A DNA stretch of 55,205 bases from assembly GCA_049281195.1 (NCBI GenBank), contig JBAPRR010000301.1, forward strand, positions 1 to 55,205. Direction: 5' to 3'. The notes beneath the pieces were generated by a model. It ran no database searches. It was not told the DNA's origin and worked only from the letters and a program-made list of their open reading frames with translations. The position numbers and the translations under genes are program-made. Position 1 is the stretch's first letter, and each line of letters starts with the position of its first letter. Below, piece by piece: positions 30,944 through 39,276 of the stretch. This DNA is from JBAPRR01 sp049281195. Its GTDB lineage: Bacteria; Actinomycetota; Acidimicrobiia; Acidimicrobiales; CAVXTF01.

Positions 30944-32464
30944 ATGTCCGTCGTGCTCGCAATCGACGCCGGGACCACCGGGGTCCGCACCCTGGGCTTC
31001 GACCAGTCGGGGACCCTTGTGGACTCGGCCTACCTGCCTTTGGACCAGAACTACCCGCACCCGGGGTGGGTGGAGCACGACCCCATGCAGATCTGGTCGC
31101 ACGTCGCGTCGACCATCTCGGAGGTGGCGGCACGACAGACGGCCCGTGGACAGACCATCGCCGCGATCGGTGTGACCAATCAACGCGAGACCCTGGTGGC
31201 CTGGCGCACCTCGACGGGCCAGCCCGTGGCCAACGCCATCGTGTGGCAGGACCGCCGCACGTCTCAAATCTGTGACGAGTTGCGCGAGCAAGGCCACGAG
31301 CCATTCGTGCGCGAGCGCACCGGTCTGATCCTCGATCCCTACTTCACCGCCACCAAAATGCACTGGCTGCTGTCGGACCAGGGAGGTCACGCAGTCGAGG
31401 TAACCGACGATCTCGTTATGTCGACGGTAGATGCCTGGGTGGCCTGGAACCTGACCGGTGGGTCCGACGGGGGCGTGCTTGCCACCGACGCCACCAACGC
31501 AGGGCGCACCCTTCTTTACGACATCCGTGAACGTCAGTGGTCCGCGGAGCTCTGTGATCTGTTCGGTATCCCGCAATCGGTTCTTCCCGCGGTGGTGCCG
31601 TCGTGCGGGCGGGTGGCGACAGTGAGCGGCGATCTGGCCAGCACGGCTTTGAAAGGCGTTCCTCTCTCTGCGATGGCAGGCGATCAACACGCCGCGCTGT
31701 TCGGGCAGGCTTGCTTCAAACCGGGGATGGCCAAGGTCACCAACGGAACGGGAAGCTTCGTCCTTTTGAACCACGGACCCGAAGTTCCCGACCCCGTGTC
31801 CGGTGTGCTCACGACCGTCGGATGGGACCTCGGCTCGCATGGTGGTGAAAGCCCGTTCGTGTACGCGCTCGAAGGCTCGGTGTTCGTCACCGGCGCCGCG
31901 GTGCAGTGGTTGCGCGACGGGTTGGGGATCATCTCGGACTCGTCGGACATGGATGATCTGGCGGCTTCTGTCGCCGACACTGAAGGCGTGTACATCGTGC
32001 CCGCCTTTACCGGTCTCGGGAGCCCGTGGTGGGACCCGCACGCGCGCGGCGCGATATTCGGCCTGACGCGAGGTGTCGGACGCGGTCACATGGCCCGGGC
32101 CGTGATCGAGTCCATGGCCTTCCAGGTGCGAGACGTAATAGAGGCCATGACCGATGCCGCAGGCACGAACCGGTCGCTTCGAGGCCTCCGCGTCGACGGC
32201 GGGGCGTCGGTATCGGACCTACTGCTGCAGATGCAGGCGGACCAGCTCCAATTTCCGGTGTCGCGGCCCACGACCACCGAGACGACTGCGTTCGGCGCCG
32301 CATCCCTGGCCGGTCTGGCAGAAGGCGTATGGGGATCGCTCGAGGAGCTCTCCTCACTGTGGCATCTGGAAAGCGAGTTCGCGCCGCGCATGTCCAGAGG
32401 CGCGGCCGATGCCAAGCATCAAGGTTGGGTGCTCGCAGTGGAGCGGTCGGGACACTGGGCCTGA
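30944..32464 (+). CDS. glpK: Glycerol kinase
   Basis: 506 residues from ATG 30944; GGAG lies 8 nt upstream, and an overlapping TTG one codon earlier is less likely. It phosphorylates glycerol to sn-glycerol-3-phosphate with ATP. Nucleotide motif AIDAGTTGVR; glycerol-contact residues correspond to R81 and E82 (TNQRET), W101 (IVWQD), Y133 (LDPYFTATK) and D247 (AGDQHAALFGQ). The C-terminal ATP motif RVDGGASVSDLLLQ is intact. The gene is divergent from paralogue B and convergent with plsC. It is the canonical glycerol kinase of the window, in contrast to the second FGGY kinase at 47.8 kb. Confidence 0.96.
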   Translation: MSVVLAIDAGTTGVRTLGFDQSGTLVDSAYLPLDQNYPHPGWVEHDPMQIWSHVASTISEVAARQTARGQTIAAIGVTNQRETLVAWRTSTGQPVANAIVWQDRRTSQICDELREQGHEPFVRERTGLILDPYFTATKMHWLLSDQGGHAVEVTDDLVMSTVDAWVAWNLTGGSDGGVLATDATNAGRTLLYDIRERQWSAELCDLFGIPQSVLPAVVPSCGRVATVSGDLASTALKGVPLSAMAGDQHAALFGQACFKPGMAKVTNGTGSFVLLNHGPEVPDPVSGVLTTVGWDLGSHGGESPFVYALEGSVFVTGAAVQWLRDGLGIISDSSDMDDLAASVADTEGVYIVPAFTGLGSPWWDPHARGAIFGLTRGVGRGHMARAVIESMAFQVRDVIEAMTDAAGTNRSLRGLRVDGGASVSDLLLQMQADQLQFPVSRPTTTETTAFGAASLAGLAEGVWGSLEELSSLWHLESEFAPRMSRGAADAKHQGWVLAVERSGHWA

Positions 32465-32478
32465 CCGTTCGTTATGCG

Positions 32479-33222
32479 TTATGCGCTCTGCACCTCGAAT
32501 GCGTCCTCCCGCGGCACTTCGGCCACGGGTTTCAGTGACTCGATGGAAGCGGTCTCCGAACCACCGACCACGTCGTGTCGCTTCGCGTAGCGGTTGACGT
32601 AGGTCTGTTCGGTCAAAGAGCGGATCTCGAACATCAGCTCGTCGGCGATCCGTCTGAGCACCAGGGGGTCACCGATCGAGTCGGAGTCGTGGTCCTGCAG
32701 GTCCAGGGGCTTTCCGAATTGGATGCCGACGCGCTTGAACGGCTTCATCATGTTGGACCCGACCGGCTGCACCTCGGTTGTGCCCGTTATGCCCACCGGG
32801 ATGATGGGCACGCCGCACTGGAGGGCGAGCCGGGCCACTCCGGTGTGCCCGCGGTAGAGCTTTCCGTCCGGAGAGCGGGTGCCTTCGGGGTAGATGCCGA
32901 GCACTCCCCCGTCGTTCAGCACGTCGCGAGCCGCGGCGAGAGCACGCTCCGAAGCAGACCCGCCGTCTCTGCGCATCGGTATCTGTCCAGCAGCGCGGAA
33001 GAACCACGCCGTCTTCCAGGAGTCGAAATATTCGGCCTTGGCCACGAAAGTCACCCGGCGGTGAACGACGAAAGGCAGGAAGAAGGAGTCACAGAAGGAG
33101 GTGTGGTTGGGAGCAAGGATCACCGGGCCTGTGCGGGGAACGTTCTCCCTCCCTGTGACCTTCACTCTCCAACAGGTGAAGAGGATCGGGCTCAGCAGGG
33201 CCTTGAGCACCCAATAGGCCAC
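32479..33222 (-). CDS. plsC: 1-acyl-sn-glycerol-3-phosphate acyltransferase (PlsC family)
   Basis: 247 residues if the start is GTG 33222 (VAYWVLKALL). The frame is open upstream to 33414, but there it overlaps the divergent TetR gene and has no usable protein-like start, so the precise start is unsure. Motifs: APNHTSFCD with the H-x4-D catalytic pair, then GQIPMRRDGG, and YPEGTRSPDGKLYRG for substrate binding, and IPVGITGT. These are typical of membrane-associated lysophosphatidate acyltransferases that make phosphatidic acid. It faces glpK, whose product is the backbone precursor. The PimB/SRPBCC group nearby also has PlsC homologues in other actinobacteria, so a mannoside acyltransferase role is an alternative. 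Confidence 0.88.
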   Translation of the reverse strand: MAYWVLKALLSPILFTCWRVKVTGRENVPRTGPVILAPNHTSFCDSFFLPFVVHRRVTFVAKAEYFDSWKTAWFFRAAGQIPMRRDGGSASERALAAARDVLNDGGVLGIYPEGTRSPDGKLYRGHTGVARLALQCGVPIIPVGITGTTEVQPVGSNMMKPFKRVGIQFGKPLDLQDHDSDSIGDPLVLRRIADELMFEIRSLTEQTYVNRYAKRHDVVGGSETASIESLKPVAEVPREDAFEVQSA

Positions 33223-33280
33223 ACCGAACGGTACCGCGCGCCACCGGCTCCTTAAAGGCCTAGGCGTATTGTCGTTGGCT

Positions 33281-33904
33281 GTGTCTCGCCGGCTGACCTC
33301 ACGCGGAACGCGCCGGCGCCAGGAGCTGCTCGACTTCGCCGCCGAAAAGTTCGCCGCCCAGGGCTTCCACGCCACGTCCGTCACCGACATCACCGATGGG
33401 CTCGGCGTAGCCAAGGGTGTCTTCTACTGGTACTTCGAATCCAAAGAGGCGCTTTATGTCCAGATCCTGGTCGAGGCCCAGAGAGACCTGCGCCGATCGC
33501 AGCGCCAGGCCATCGCGGACGAACCGGATCCCCTGAGACGTATCGAACAGGGCATCAGATCCACCATGGCGTGGCTCGATTCCAACCGTGTCCTTTTCGG
33601 CCTGATCGTTCAAGCGCGCACGCTCGAAACATTCGCTCCGCTGATCCAGCAAGGTGAGGAGCAGGCCGTGGCGGATTCGCTCCCTCACGTGAAGGCGGCC
33701 ATAACCGCGGGGTTCATCCGCCGCGAGGATCCCGAGGTGATCGCCCACGCCATCCTGGGTGTGACTCAGCAGCTGGCCCGCGCGCTGGTGCTGGAGCAGG
33801 GAAAGCCCGCGCACGAAGCGGCACAGGCCGCGATCTCGTTCTGCCTCGAAGGGATCCTGTCGCCCGCCGCGCTTCAGAGCCGGCTCGGCCGGCAGGCGGG
33901 CTGA
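33281..33904 (+). CDS. TetR-family transcriptional regulator
   Basis: 207 residues from GTG 33281 (a TTG four codons upstream is possible). The N-terminal helix-turn-helix, RRQELLDFAAEKFAAQGFHATSVTDITDGLGVAKGVFYWYFESKEALYVQIL, is clear; the remaining helices form the ligand and dimer domain. It is divergent from plsC with about 60 bp between the probable start codons, and convergent with the aminotransferase gene. It probably controls itself and plsC. The ligand is unknown. The last gene residues (AALQSRLGRQAG) end just 1 bp before the aminotransferase stop region. Confidence 0.9.
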   Translation: MSRRLTSRGTRRRQELLDFAAEKFAAQGFHATSVTDITDGLGVAKGVFYWYFESKEALYVQILVEAQRDLRRSQRQAIADEPDPLRRIEQGIRSTMAWLDSNRVLFGLIVQARTLETFAPLIQQGEEQAVADSLPHVKAAITAGFIRREDPEVIAHAILGVTQQLARALVLEQGKPAHEAAQAAISFCLEGILSPAALQSRLGRQAG

Positions 33905-33905
33905 G

Positions 33906-35102
33906 CTACAGCTTCGTCAGACCGCGGCGGAGGTTGCGGATGGCTTGGCCGATGCGCTGCTCGTTCTCTATCAGAGCGAACCTGACGTGGCCGTCTCCAC
34001 CAGGTCCGAATCCGACGCCGGGAGAGGTGGCAACCTCCGCCTGGCTCACCAGGAACGAGGAGAACTCGAGCGATCCCATCTCCCGGTAAGGCTCGGGAAT
34101 GGGAGCCCACACGAACATGGTCCCCTTGGGCCTGGCCACCTGCCACCCGATCCGGTTGAGACCGTCGCACAGCGCGTCGCGGCGCGCCTGGTAGATATCG
34201 TTCACCACCTTCGGGTAGTCGGACGCCTCGTTCATGGCCACGATGGCCGCTATCTGGATGGGCTGGAAGGTGCCGTAGTCGAGATAGCTCTTCAACTTGG
34301 TGAGGTCCTGGACGATTTCCGCGTTGCCGACGAGAAAGCCCACGCGCCAACCGGCCATCGAGAACGACTTGGTGAGTGTGTAGAGCTCGACCGAGCACTC
34401 CTTCGCGCCGGGCACCTCGAGAATCGACGGGGGCTTGTAACCGTCGTACGAGATGTCCGCGTACGCGAAGTCGTGAACAAGCACCACATCGTGCTCTCGC
34501 GCGAACTCGACGATGCGCGTCATCCACTGCAGATCCACACACGACGTGGTGGGGTTGTGCGGGAACGACAACACGATGACCCGTGGTTTCGGCCATGCGG
34601 ACTCCCACGACTCGATGAGGTTGTCGAAGAACGCTTCGGCCGAGCCGCCTTCTGGACGGCCGGGATCTTCCAGGCGTACCTGACGAACCTCTGCGCCGGC
34701 GAACAGAGGCGCATAGATGTGGATCGGGTACGAAGGGGACGGAACGAGCGCGCTGTCGCCCGGACCGACGAGCACCCACATCAGGTGCGACAGGCCCTCT
34801 TTGGCGCCGATCGTCACCACCGCCTCGCGATCAGGATCGATCTCCACTCCGAATCGCCTCATATAAAGCGCCGAGATGGCCTGGCGAAGCTTCGGGATCC
34901 CGCGGCTCGCCGAGTAGCGGTGGTTGCGTGGGTTTCGGACCGCCTCGGCCAGCTTTTCGACGGCGATGTCAGGTGAAGGGATGTCGGGGTTCCCGAATCC
35001 GAGATCGACCACGTCGCGCCCGGCTCGGCGCGCTTCGAGCTTCAGCGCGTCGATGTGGGCGAAGACGTACGGGGGAAGCCCGTTGATCCGGCGGAAATCC
35101 AT
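33906..35102 (-). CDS. Class I/II PLP-dependent aminotransferase (alanine transaminase-like)
   Basis: 398 residues. Fold type I: residues 30-60 (VVDLGFGNPDIPSPD), RYSASRGIPKLRQAI, VTIGAKEGLSHLMW, PSPSYPIHIYAPLFAG, SFPHNPTTSCVDL, VHDFAYADISYDG and the PLP lysine in LTKSFSMAGWRVGFLVGN. The nearest groups are alanine/LL-diaminopimelate aminotransferases (AlaC-like). The specific substrate is not readable with confidence, though Ala/Glu-type exchange is most common. It is the last gene of a seven-gene minus-strand run (39268 to 33906), 44 bp after the LLM oxidoreductase gene. Confidence 0.9.
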   Translation of the reverse strand: MDFRRINGLPPYVFAHIDALKLEARRAGRDVVDLGFGNPDIPSPDIAVEKLAEAVRNPRNHRYSASRGIPKLRQAISALYMRRFGVEIDPDREAVVTIGAKEGLSHLMWVLVGPGDSALVPSPSYPIHIYAPLFAGAEVRQVRLEDPGRPEGGSAEAFFDNLIESWESAWPKPRVIVLSFPHNPTTSCVDLQWMTRIVEFAREHDVVLVHDFAYADISYDGYKPPSILEVPGAKECSVELYTLTKSFSMAGWRVGFLVGNAEIVQDLTKLKSYLDYGTFQPIQIAAIVAMNEASDYPKVVNDIYQARRDALCDGLNRIGWQVARPKGTMFVWAPIPEPYREMGSLEFSSFLVSQAEVATSPGVGFGPGGDGHVRFALIENEQRIGQAIRNLRRGLTKL

Positions 35103-35146
35103 GCAAAAGAGTAACCGCCGCCGCGGGGACCCAGATTGTTACGCCG

Positions 35147-35887
35147 TCAGCTACGGAGCTGTTCGCGCACTCGGTGCGCGGCGGCCGCGAGAGTCTCGGG
35201 GTCTTTCGGCCACGCGGAGACCGCCCACGTGGCGCCCGCATTCGCCAGCCTGACCAGGTGGTCCGTGATGTCGTCCGCACTGACCTCCGCGGATTTGTCA
35301 GCACCGCGACCGGCGAAGCCGCCCCAGGTGACCCCCTCGTATCCCTGTTCGTTGAGCCATGCAACGTCCTCGGCCGAAGAGTCCCACACATTCACGATCG
35401 AGCCCGTCGCCGCGGCGATCTCGATGGTCTGAGAGCTTCGGCGTGATCCGCAGCCGATCCACACCTCGACCGCTTTCTCTTTCAGCCTGGTCGCGCACCA
35501 CCTGAGCGACGCGAGCCGCTCAGACGTCGGTGCGAACGGGATCCCGAACGCCACGTTCTCCGACGCGCTCATGCTGTCGCCGACACCCATTCCGGCGATG
35601 AAGCGTCCGCCACTCATCCGGTCGAGCGACGCGAGCGACGAGACCAGCACGTCGTCGGGCAGTAATCCGATGCGCGCCACCAGCGATCCCACCGCCACGT
35701 TCTCGGTGGCCGCGCACACCGCACCGAGAAGGGGCATTGCAGAAAGAGCAGGCCGTTCGGGTTGGCCCATGGGCCATAGATGGTCGAACACGAACACCCC
35801 GTCCAAACCGAGTCTCTCGGCTATTACCGCTGAATCGACAGCCGATGCGTCGTCGCGAAACGACGGAAGCGTGACGCCGACCTTCAC
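35147..35887 (-). CDS. LLM-class flavin oxidoreductase, probably F420-dependent
   Basis: 246 residues from GTG 35887 (GGAGGT 8 nt upstream). Luciferase-like monooxygenase fold: VKVGVTLPSF, AERLGLDGVFVFDHLWPMG, VAVGSLVARIGLLPDDVLVSSLASLDRMSGGRFIAGMGVGDSMSASENVAFGIPF, and the C-terminal helices. The N-terminal and D-R-x-S-G-G-R-F motifs are as in F420-dependent LLM enzymes of actinobacteria. At 246 residues it is short for the family (about 300-340), perhaps because the insertion segment is reduced. It lies between the ROK kinase and aminotransferase genes in the same run. Substrate unknown. Confidence 0.82.
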   Translation of the reverse strand: MKVGVTLPSFRDDASAVDSAVIAERLGLDGVFVFDHLWPMGQPERPALSAMPLLGAVCAATENVAVGSLVARIGLLPDDVLVSSLASLDRMSGGRFIAGMGVGDSMSASENVAFGIPFAPTSERLASLRWCATRLKEKAVEVWIGCGSRRSSQTIEIAAATGSIVNVWDSSAEDVAWLNEQGYEGVTWGGFAGRGADKSAEVSADDITDHLVRLANAGATWAVSAWPKDPETLAAAAHRVREQLRS

Positions 35888-35912
35888 CGGTCGACCTCCA
35901 CCGGTAGGCCTT

Positions 35913-36965
35913 TCACCGACGGCGCAACTGTCGAAGATCGGTGCGTGACGTGATGCCGGCTTCCGCGAGCACAGCGGCACCCACCGCGCCTGCGAGCTCC
36001 CCTAGTTCTGCTCTGACGATCTCGACACGGTTGGCGTCCGATCGCGCGTACGCAATCTGTTCGTAGGCCAGCCTGGTCGGATTGATCAACAGGTCTCCCG
36101 CTTGTGCCAGACCTCCCCCCAACACGACGACCGACGGATCAAGAAGTGCGGTCAAGTTGGCCACCCCGAGCGCGATCCACCAACCGAACTCGGCCATCAC
36201 CTCGAGAGCACCGGGGTCAGATGCGGCTGCAGCCTCAGTGACGTGCTCCCCGCGGACAGATTCGGCGTCGCCCTTGGCCAGGGCTACGACCTCACCCAGC
36301 CTTCCCGCCGACGCCGACTCCCGTGCCAGACGCGCCAGGCCGCTACCCGACGCGTAGCGCTCCCAACATCCGCGCCTGCCACACGAGCACAACGGACCGG
36401 ACGGGTCCACCACCATGTGACCGGCCTCGCCCGCGTATCCGTGTGCACCCCTGACGAGCGCATTGTTGGCGATGATCCCGGCGCCGATCCCCGTGCCGAG
36501 CGTCACGATGATGGCGTCGGTGGCCCCCCGCGCCGCCCCGAGCTGCCACTCACCGATGGCGGCGCAAGTGGCGTCGTTGTCGATGACGACCTCGGACAGA
36601 CCGGTCACCTCCATGACCCTCGGACGGAAGTCCACGCCTACTCCGGCCGGAAGGTTGGGTGCGAAATGCATCGTCCCCGAGTCGTCGACCAGTCCGGGGA
36701 TCCCTACCCCCAGAGCGACGTTCGAGCCCTCCAGCCCGGCCGCTGACAGTAATTGCGACACGACAGCGGCAATCGCCTCGATTACCCGCGCTGCGGCGTC
36801 CGGGTCGGAAACCTGGTGGTGGGACAACGGGGTGGACACCCGGGCCTCGGCGAACACCTTCTGGTGCTCATCGATGGCCACTCCCAAAACCTTGGTGCCG
36901 CCGACATCGATCCCGAGTGTGCACGGAACCAATTCGGCCGCAGGCTTTCGAGCCCGCGACGTCAC
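35913..36965 (-). CDS. ROK-family sugar kinase (glucokinase-like)
   Basis: 350 residues from GTG 36965. ATP motif LGIDVGGTKVLG, active-site Asp in IDNDATCAAIGE, EAGHMVV, and the zinc site LCSCGRRGCWERYASGSG (C-x-C-G-x2-G-C). Such kinases phosphorylate glucose to glucose-6-phosphate with ATP. It is 1 bp after the SRPBCC gene stop (TGAGGTG) and thus coupled to it. The pair SRPBCC-glucokinase occurs in many actinobacteria, which supports glucokinase over a regulator, as there is no N-terminal DNA-binding domain. Confidence 0.93.
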   Translation of the reverse strand: MTSRARKPAAELVPCTLGIDVGGTKVLGVAIDEHQKVFAEARVSTPLSHHQVSDPDAAARVIEAIAAVVSQLLSAAGLEGSNVALGVGIPGLVDDSGTMHFAPNLPAGVGVDFRPRVMEVTGLSEVVIDNDATCAAIGEWQLGAARGATDAIIVTLGTGIGAGIIANNALVRGAHGYAGEAGHMVVDPSGPLCSCGRRGCWERYASGSGLARLARESASAGRLGEVVALAKGDAESVRGEHVTEAAAASDPGALEVMAEFGWWIALGVANLTALLDPSVVVLGGGLAQAGDLLINPTRLAYEQIAYARSDANRVEIVRAELGELAGAVGAAVLAEAGITSRTDLRQLRRR

Positions 36966-36966
36966 C

Positions 36967-37422
36967 TCAGGTGGTGAGTGAGGACTCGACCCGTGCGCGC
37001 AGATCCTCGAGTGCGGTGTGCATGATGCGGCTTTGCGCCCGCCGCTTGATGAAACCGGGGAGTGGCACCTTGAGCTCGACCTCGAGCACGTAGGTGACCT
37101 GGGTCCGGCCTTCGCCGGCGTCGTCGAAGGTGTACGCCCCGTCCAGCTTGTTGGTGAGATCGCCTCTCAGCTGGCGCCAGGCGATGGTCCGCGGTGCCCC
37201 GCTGTAGTCGTACTCCAGGGTGTAGCTGGTGGAACGGCCGAATGCCGCGGCCCGCCACGAGACCTCGATGGCGTGACCTGAGTCGTCGCGGCGGGTGACG
37301 TCGACGTCTTTGATGTCGGCGGCCCAATCGGGGTACCTCTCCACGTCACTGACGATGGCGAAGCACTGTTCGGGGGTCGCCCCTACGACCATCCTCTCGG
37401 TCGCTTGTTCGGCCACGCTCAT
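36967..37422 (-). CDS. SRPBCC (START-like) domain protein
   Basis: 151 residues from ATG 37422, with a GTG two codons later (37416) at a better distance from GGAAGG. The fold reads as a polyketide cyclase/START-like cup: VVGATPEQCFAIVSDVERYPDWAADIKDVDV, VSWRAAAFGRSTSYTLEYDYSGAPRTIAWRQL, TQVTYVLEVELKVPLPGFIKRRAQSRIM and a C-terminal helix. These proteins bind hydrophobic ligands, but no ligand is known for this clade. It is 30 bp after the GT4 gene and coupled to the ROK kinase gene downstream; the same order is found in many actinobacterial genomes. Confidence 0.88.
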   Translation of the reverse strand: MSVAEQATERMVVGATPEQCFAIVSDVERYPDWAADIKDVDVTRRDDSGHAIEVSWRAAAFGRSTSYTLEYDYSGAPRTIAWRQLRGDLTNKLDGAYTFDDAGEGRTQVTYVLEVELKVPLPGFIKRRAQSRIMHTALEDLRARVESSLTT

Positions 37423-37452
37423 CCCCTTCCAACCCCCTGTCCGGCGCGGTGG

Positions 37453-38592
37453 TCAGCCTCCCACCTGGCGGAGGGCTTCGCCCAGCCTAAGTGAGAGGTC
37501 GCCGTAGTCGTAGGACTTGACCGCCCTGTCGCGGGCCGCGGCACCCATGGATATCCGCAGGTGGGAGTCAGAAATCAGCCGTCGCAGGGCCGCGGCGAGT
37601 GCGCCCGGATCGCTCGGGTGGTCCACCACAAAGCCCGTCTCGCCGTTGGCGACGGCCTCGGCCGAACCCCCGGAGCGACCCGCCACCTGGGGGACCCCGC
37701 ACGATGCCGCCTCCAGAAAGACGATGCCGAAGCCTTCCTGCTCGAGACCCAGCCACCGATCGCGGCACATCATCACGAAGACGTCCCCCGCGGCGTACAG
37801 ATCGGGCAGGTCCGCGTCGGGGATCCGGCCGAGCATGTGAACGGGCGCACCCGAGGACTCCACCAGCCGGTCGAGCCGTCCGCGGTCACGGCCATCGCCA
37901 CCTATCGCAATGGTGAGATCGGGAAACGACCCGGCCAGCGCGGCGCCTGCGGTGATCAGAACGTCCATCCCCTTGCGGGGCACCAGCCGGCTGATCCCGA
38001 CAACCAGGAACCCCTCCTCCGGCAGCCCGAAGCGCCTGCGAACCTCGGCTTTGGCATCAGGCCCCAGGGGACGGAACCTCGATGTGTCGACGCCGGGAGG
38101 GATGACCTCGATCCGAGGAGAGCGGGTGCCGGTGACCTGGCGCACCGCGTCGGCCGCATACTCGCCTCCACAGATGGCCACCTCGGCACCGGCGAGCACG
38201 CTTCGCACCAGCCCGTGAGTGACCGGGAGACGTCCGGGGGCCACGATCTCGGCTCCGTGGAGCACCACCGCATACCGGATGCCCAGTCGCGGGCCTATCA
38301 GTCCGAGGGGAAAGACCGGATCGATCACCACTAGATCTGCATCGATCTCCGATGCCATCTTTCTTGTCGCCCGTACGACCTCAGGCGTCGGCAGAAGAAC
38401 GCTGCTCGCTTGCCTCTGAATACGGTATCCCGCATCTGACTGAACCGCGTCGAACGCTGATGCATCGCGGTGGGAGGAAGCAGTCAGCACTGCGAAAGAA
38501 CCGGGATCGAGCCTCCGCCACAACTCCCACAGATAAACCTGAATTCCGCCCATTTTGGGCGGAAAATCATTGGTTACGAGCAGGTGGCTCAA
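37453..38592 (-). CDS. GT4-family glycosyltransferase (PimB-like)
   Basis: 379 residues from a TTG start at 38592, 7 bp after the preceding gene's stop. GT-B fold: N-terminal VTNDFPPKMGGIQVYLWEL, VVLHGAEIVAPGR, IEVIPPGVDTSRFRP, ISRLVPRKGMDVLI, IAIGGDGRDRGRL, and the donor-binding EGFGIVFLEAASCGVPQVAGRSGGSAEAV with the E-x7-E pair. In actinobacteria this subgroup includes PimB, which adds mannose from GDP-mannose to phosphatidylinositol mannoside. The neighbours (SRPBCC, ROK kinase, PlsC-like gene) fit a mannolipid setting, but the acceptor cannot be read from sequence. Cytosolic, membrane-associated. Confidence 0.9.
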   Translation of the reverse strand: MSHLLVTNDFPPKMGGIQVYLWELWRRLDPGSFAVLTASSHRDASAFDAVQSDAGYRIQRQASSVLLPTPEVVRATRKMASEIDADLVVIDPVFPLGLIGPRLGIRYAVVLHGAEIVAPGRLPVTHGLVRSVLAGAEVAICGGEYAADAVRQVTGTRSPRIEVIPPGVDTSRFRPLGPDAKAEVRRRFGLPEEGFLVVGISRLVPRKGMDVLITAGAALAGSFPDLTIAIGGDGRDRGRLDRLVESSGAPVHMLGRIPDADLPDLYAAGDVFVMMCRDRWLGLEQEGFGIVFLEAASCGVPQVAGRSGGSAEAVANGETGFVVDHPSDPGALAAALRRLISDSHLRISMGAAARDRAVKSYDYGDLSLRLGEALRQVGG

Positions 38593-38599
38593 GCCGCTC

Positions 38600-38935
38600 T
38601 CAGCCCGCTCGCCTTACATGACGGGGAGCGGGAACGAGCCCTACAGATGTGAGCATCCGCACCGCTCTCGCCTCTTCCACGTCGATGACGACAGCTTCTC
38701 CGGGACGGCGGTCAAGGATGAAGCTGACCAGGCAGTCGTCGCACGCGTCGGTGTGCTGCATTACGCACTCGTCACAGCTGATGACAAGAGGGCCCGCCTG
38801 TGTTCCTTCGCTGTCCGCCGAGTCCGAGCCGTTCGCGGAATCTTCGTCCCGAGATTGCATCTGCTGTTCCACCAGATTCCTCTGCTGCTGCGCACCGTTT
38901 GCCATGTGGATCACGTTGACATGAGGGTGTGTCAT
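38600..38935 (-). CDS. Conserved actinobacterial hypothetical protein with Cys cluster
   Basis: 111 residues from ATG 38935, or from the ATG ten codons later. The N-terminal half is Gln/Ser/Asp-rich and probably flexible. The C-terminal half contains VISCDECVMQHTDACDDCLVSFILD, with four Cys and one His spaced C-x2-C-x4-H-x3-C-x2-C, a likely zinc or iron-binding knuckle; then a short alpha/beta part. It lies between the zinc-ribbon gene and the GT4 gene, both on the same strand. The function is unknown. Confidence 0.7.
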   Translation of the reverse strand: MTHPHVNVIHMANGAQQQRNLVEQQMQSRDEDSANGSDSADSEGTQAGPLVISCDECVMQHTDACDDCLVSFILDRRPGEAVVIDVEEARAVRMLTSVGLVPAPRHVRRAG

Positions 38936-38980
38936 CTATAGGAACGGACGGATACAGGAACAGACAGGGTGATCGGCGGA

Positions 38981-39268
38981 TCAGGACCCGCTCGACACGT
39001 CCTCGAGCGTCTCGATGGCATTGCCGTGCCCGCACCACCGGCATGACACCTCGACCACGTTCTCCGAGATGAGTTGTTCGTCTTCCACGGTCAACTCGCC
39101 CCCCACCGAATAGTGGTGGAAGGCCTTGGTCTTGCGTTCGGCTACTACGTCGAACCTCGTGAGATTGCCGCAGGCGGCGCAGCGGTAACGGACCGGAGCC
39201 ATGACGACAAGGTAATGCGACCCGGGAGACCCGAAATCCACGTCAATGATCCACCCCGCTTCTACCAT
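38981..39268 (-). CDS. Small zinc-ribbon protein
   Basis: 95 residues from ATG 39268 (GGAGA upstream); an ATG at 39202 (MAPVRYRC) is the alternative and would give 73 residues. The protein contains YRCAACGNLTRF and VSCRWCGHGN, two C-x2-C pairs that form a zinc ribbon, separated by KTKAFHHYSVGGELTVED. Similar small zinc ribbons are common in actinobacteria next to exonuclease genes. Its role is unknown. It heads the seven-gene run and shares a short divergent promoter space with the exonuclease gene. Confidence 0.75.
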   Translation of the reverse strand: MVEAGWIIDVDFGSPGSHYLVVMAPVRYRCAACGNLTRFDVVAERKTKAFHHYSVGGELTVEDEQLISENVVEVSCRWCGHGNAIETLEDVSSGS

Positions 39269-39276
39269 CGTCTCCG

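Noticed and set aside
30809..32089. 426-codon open frame antisense to glpK
   Set aside because: Shadow; glpK has all catalytic residues.
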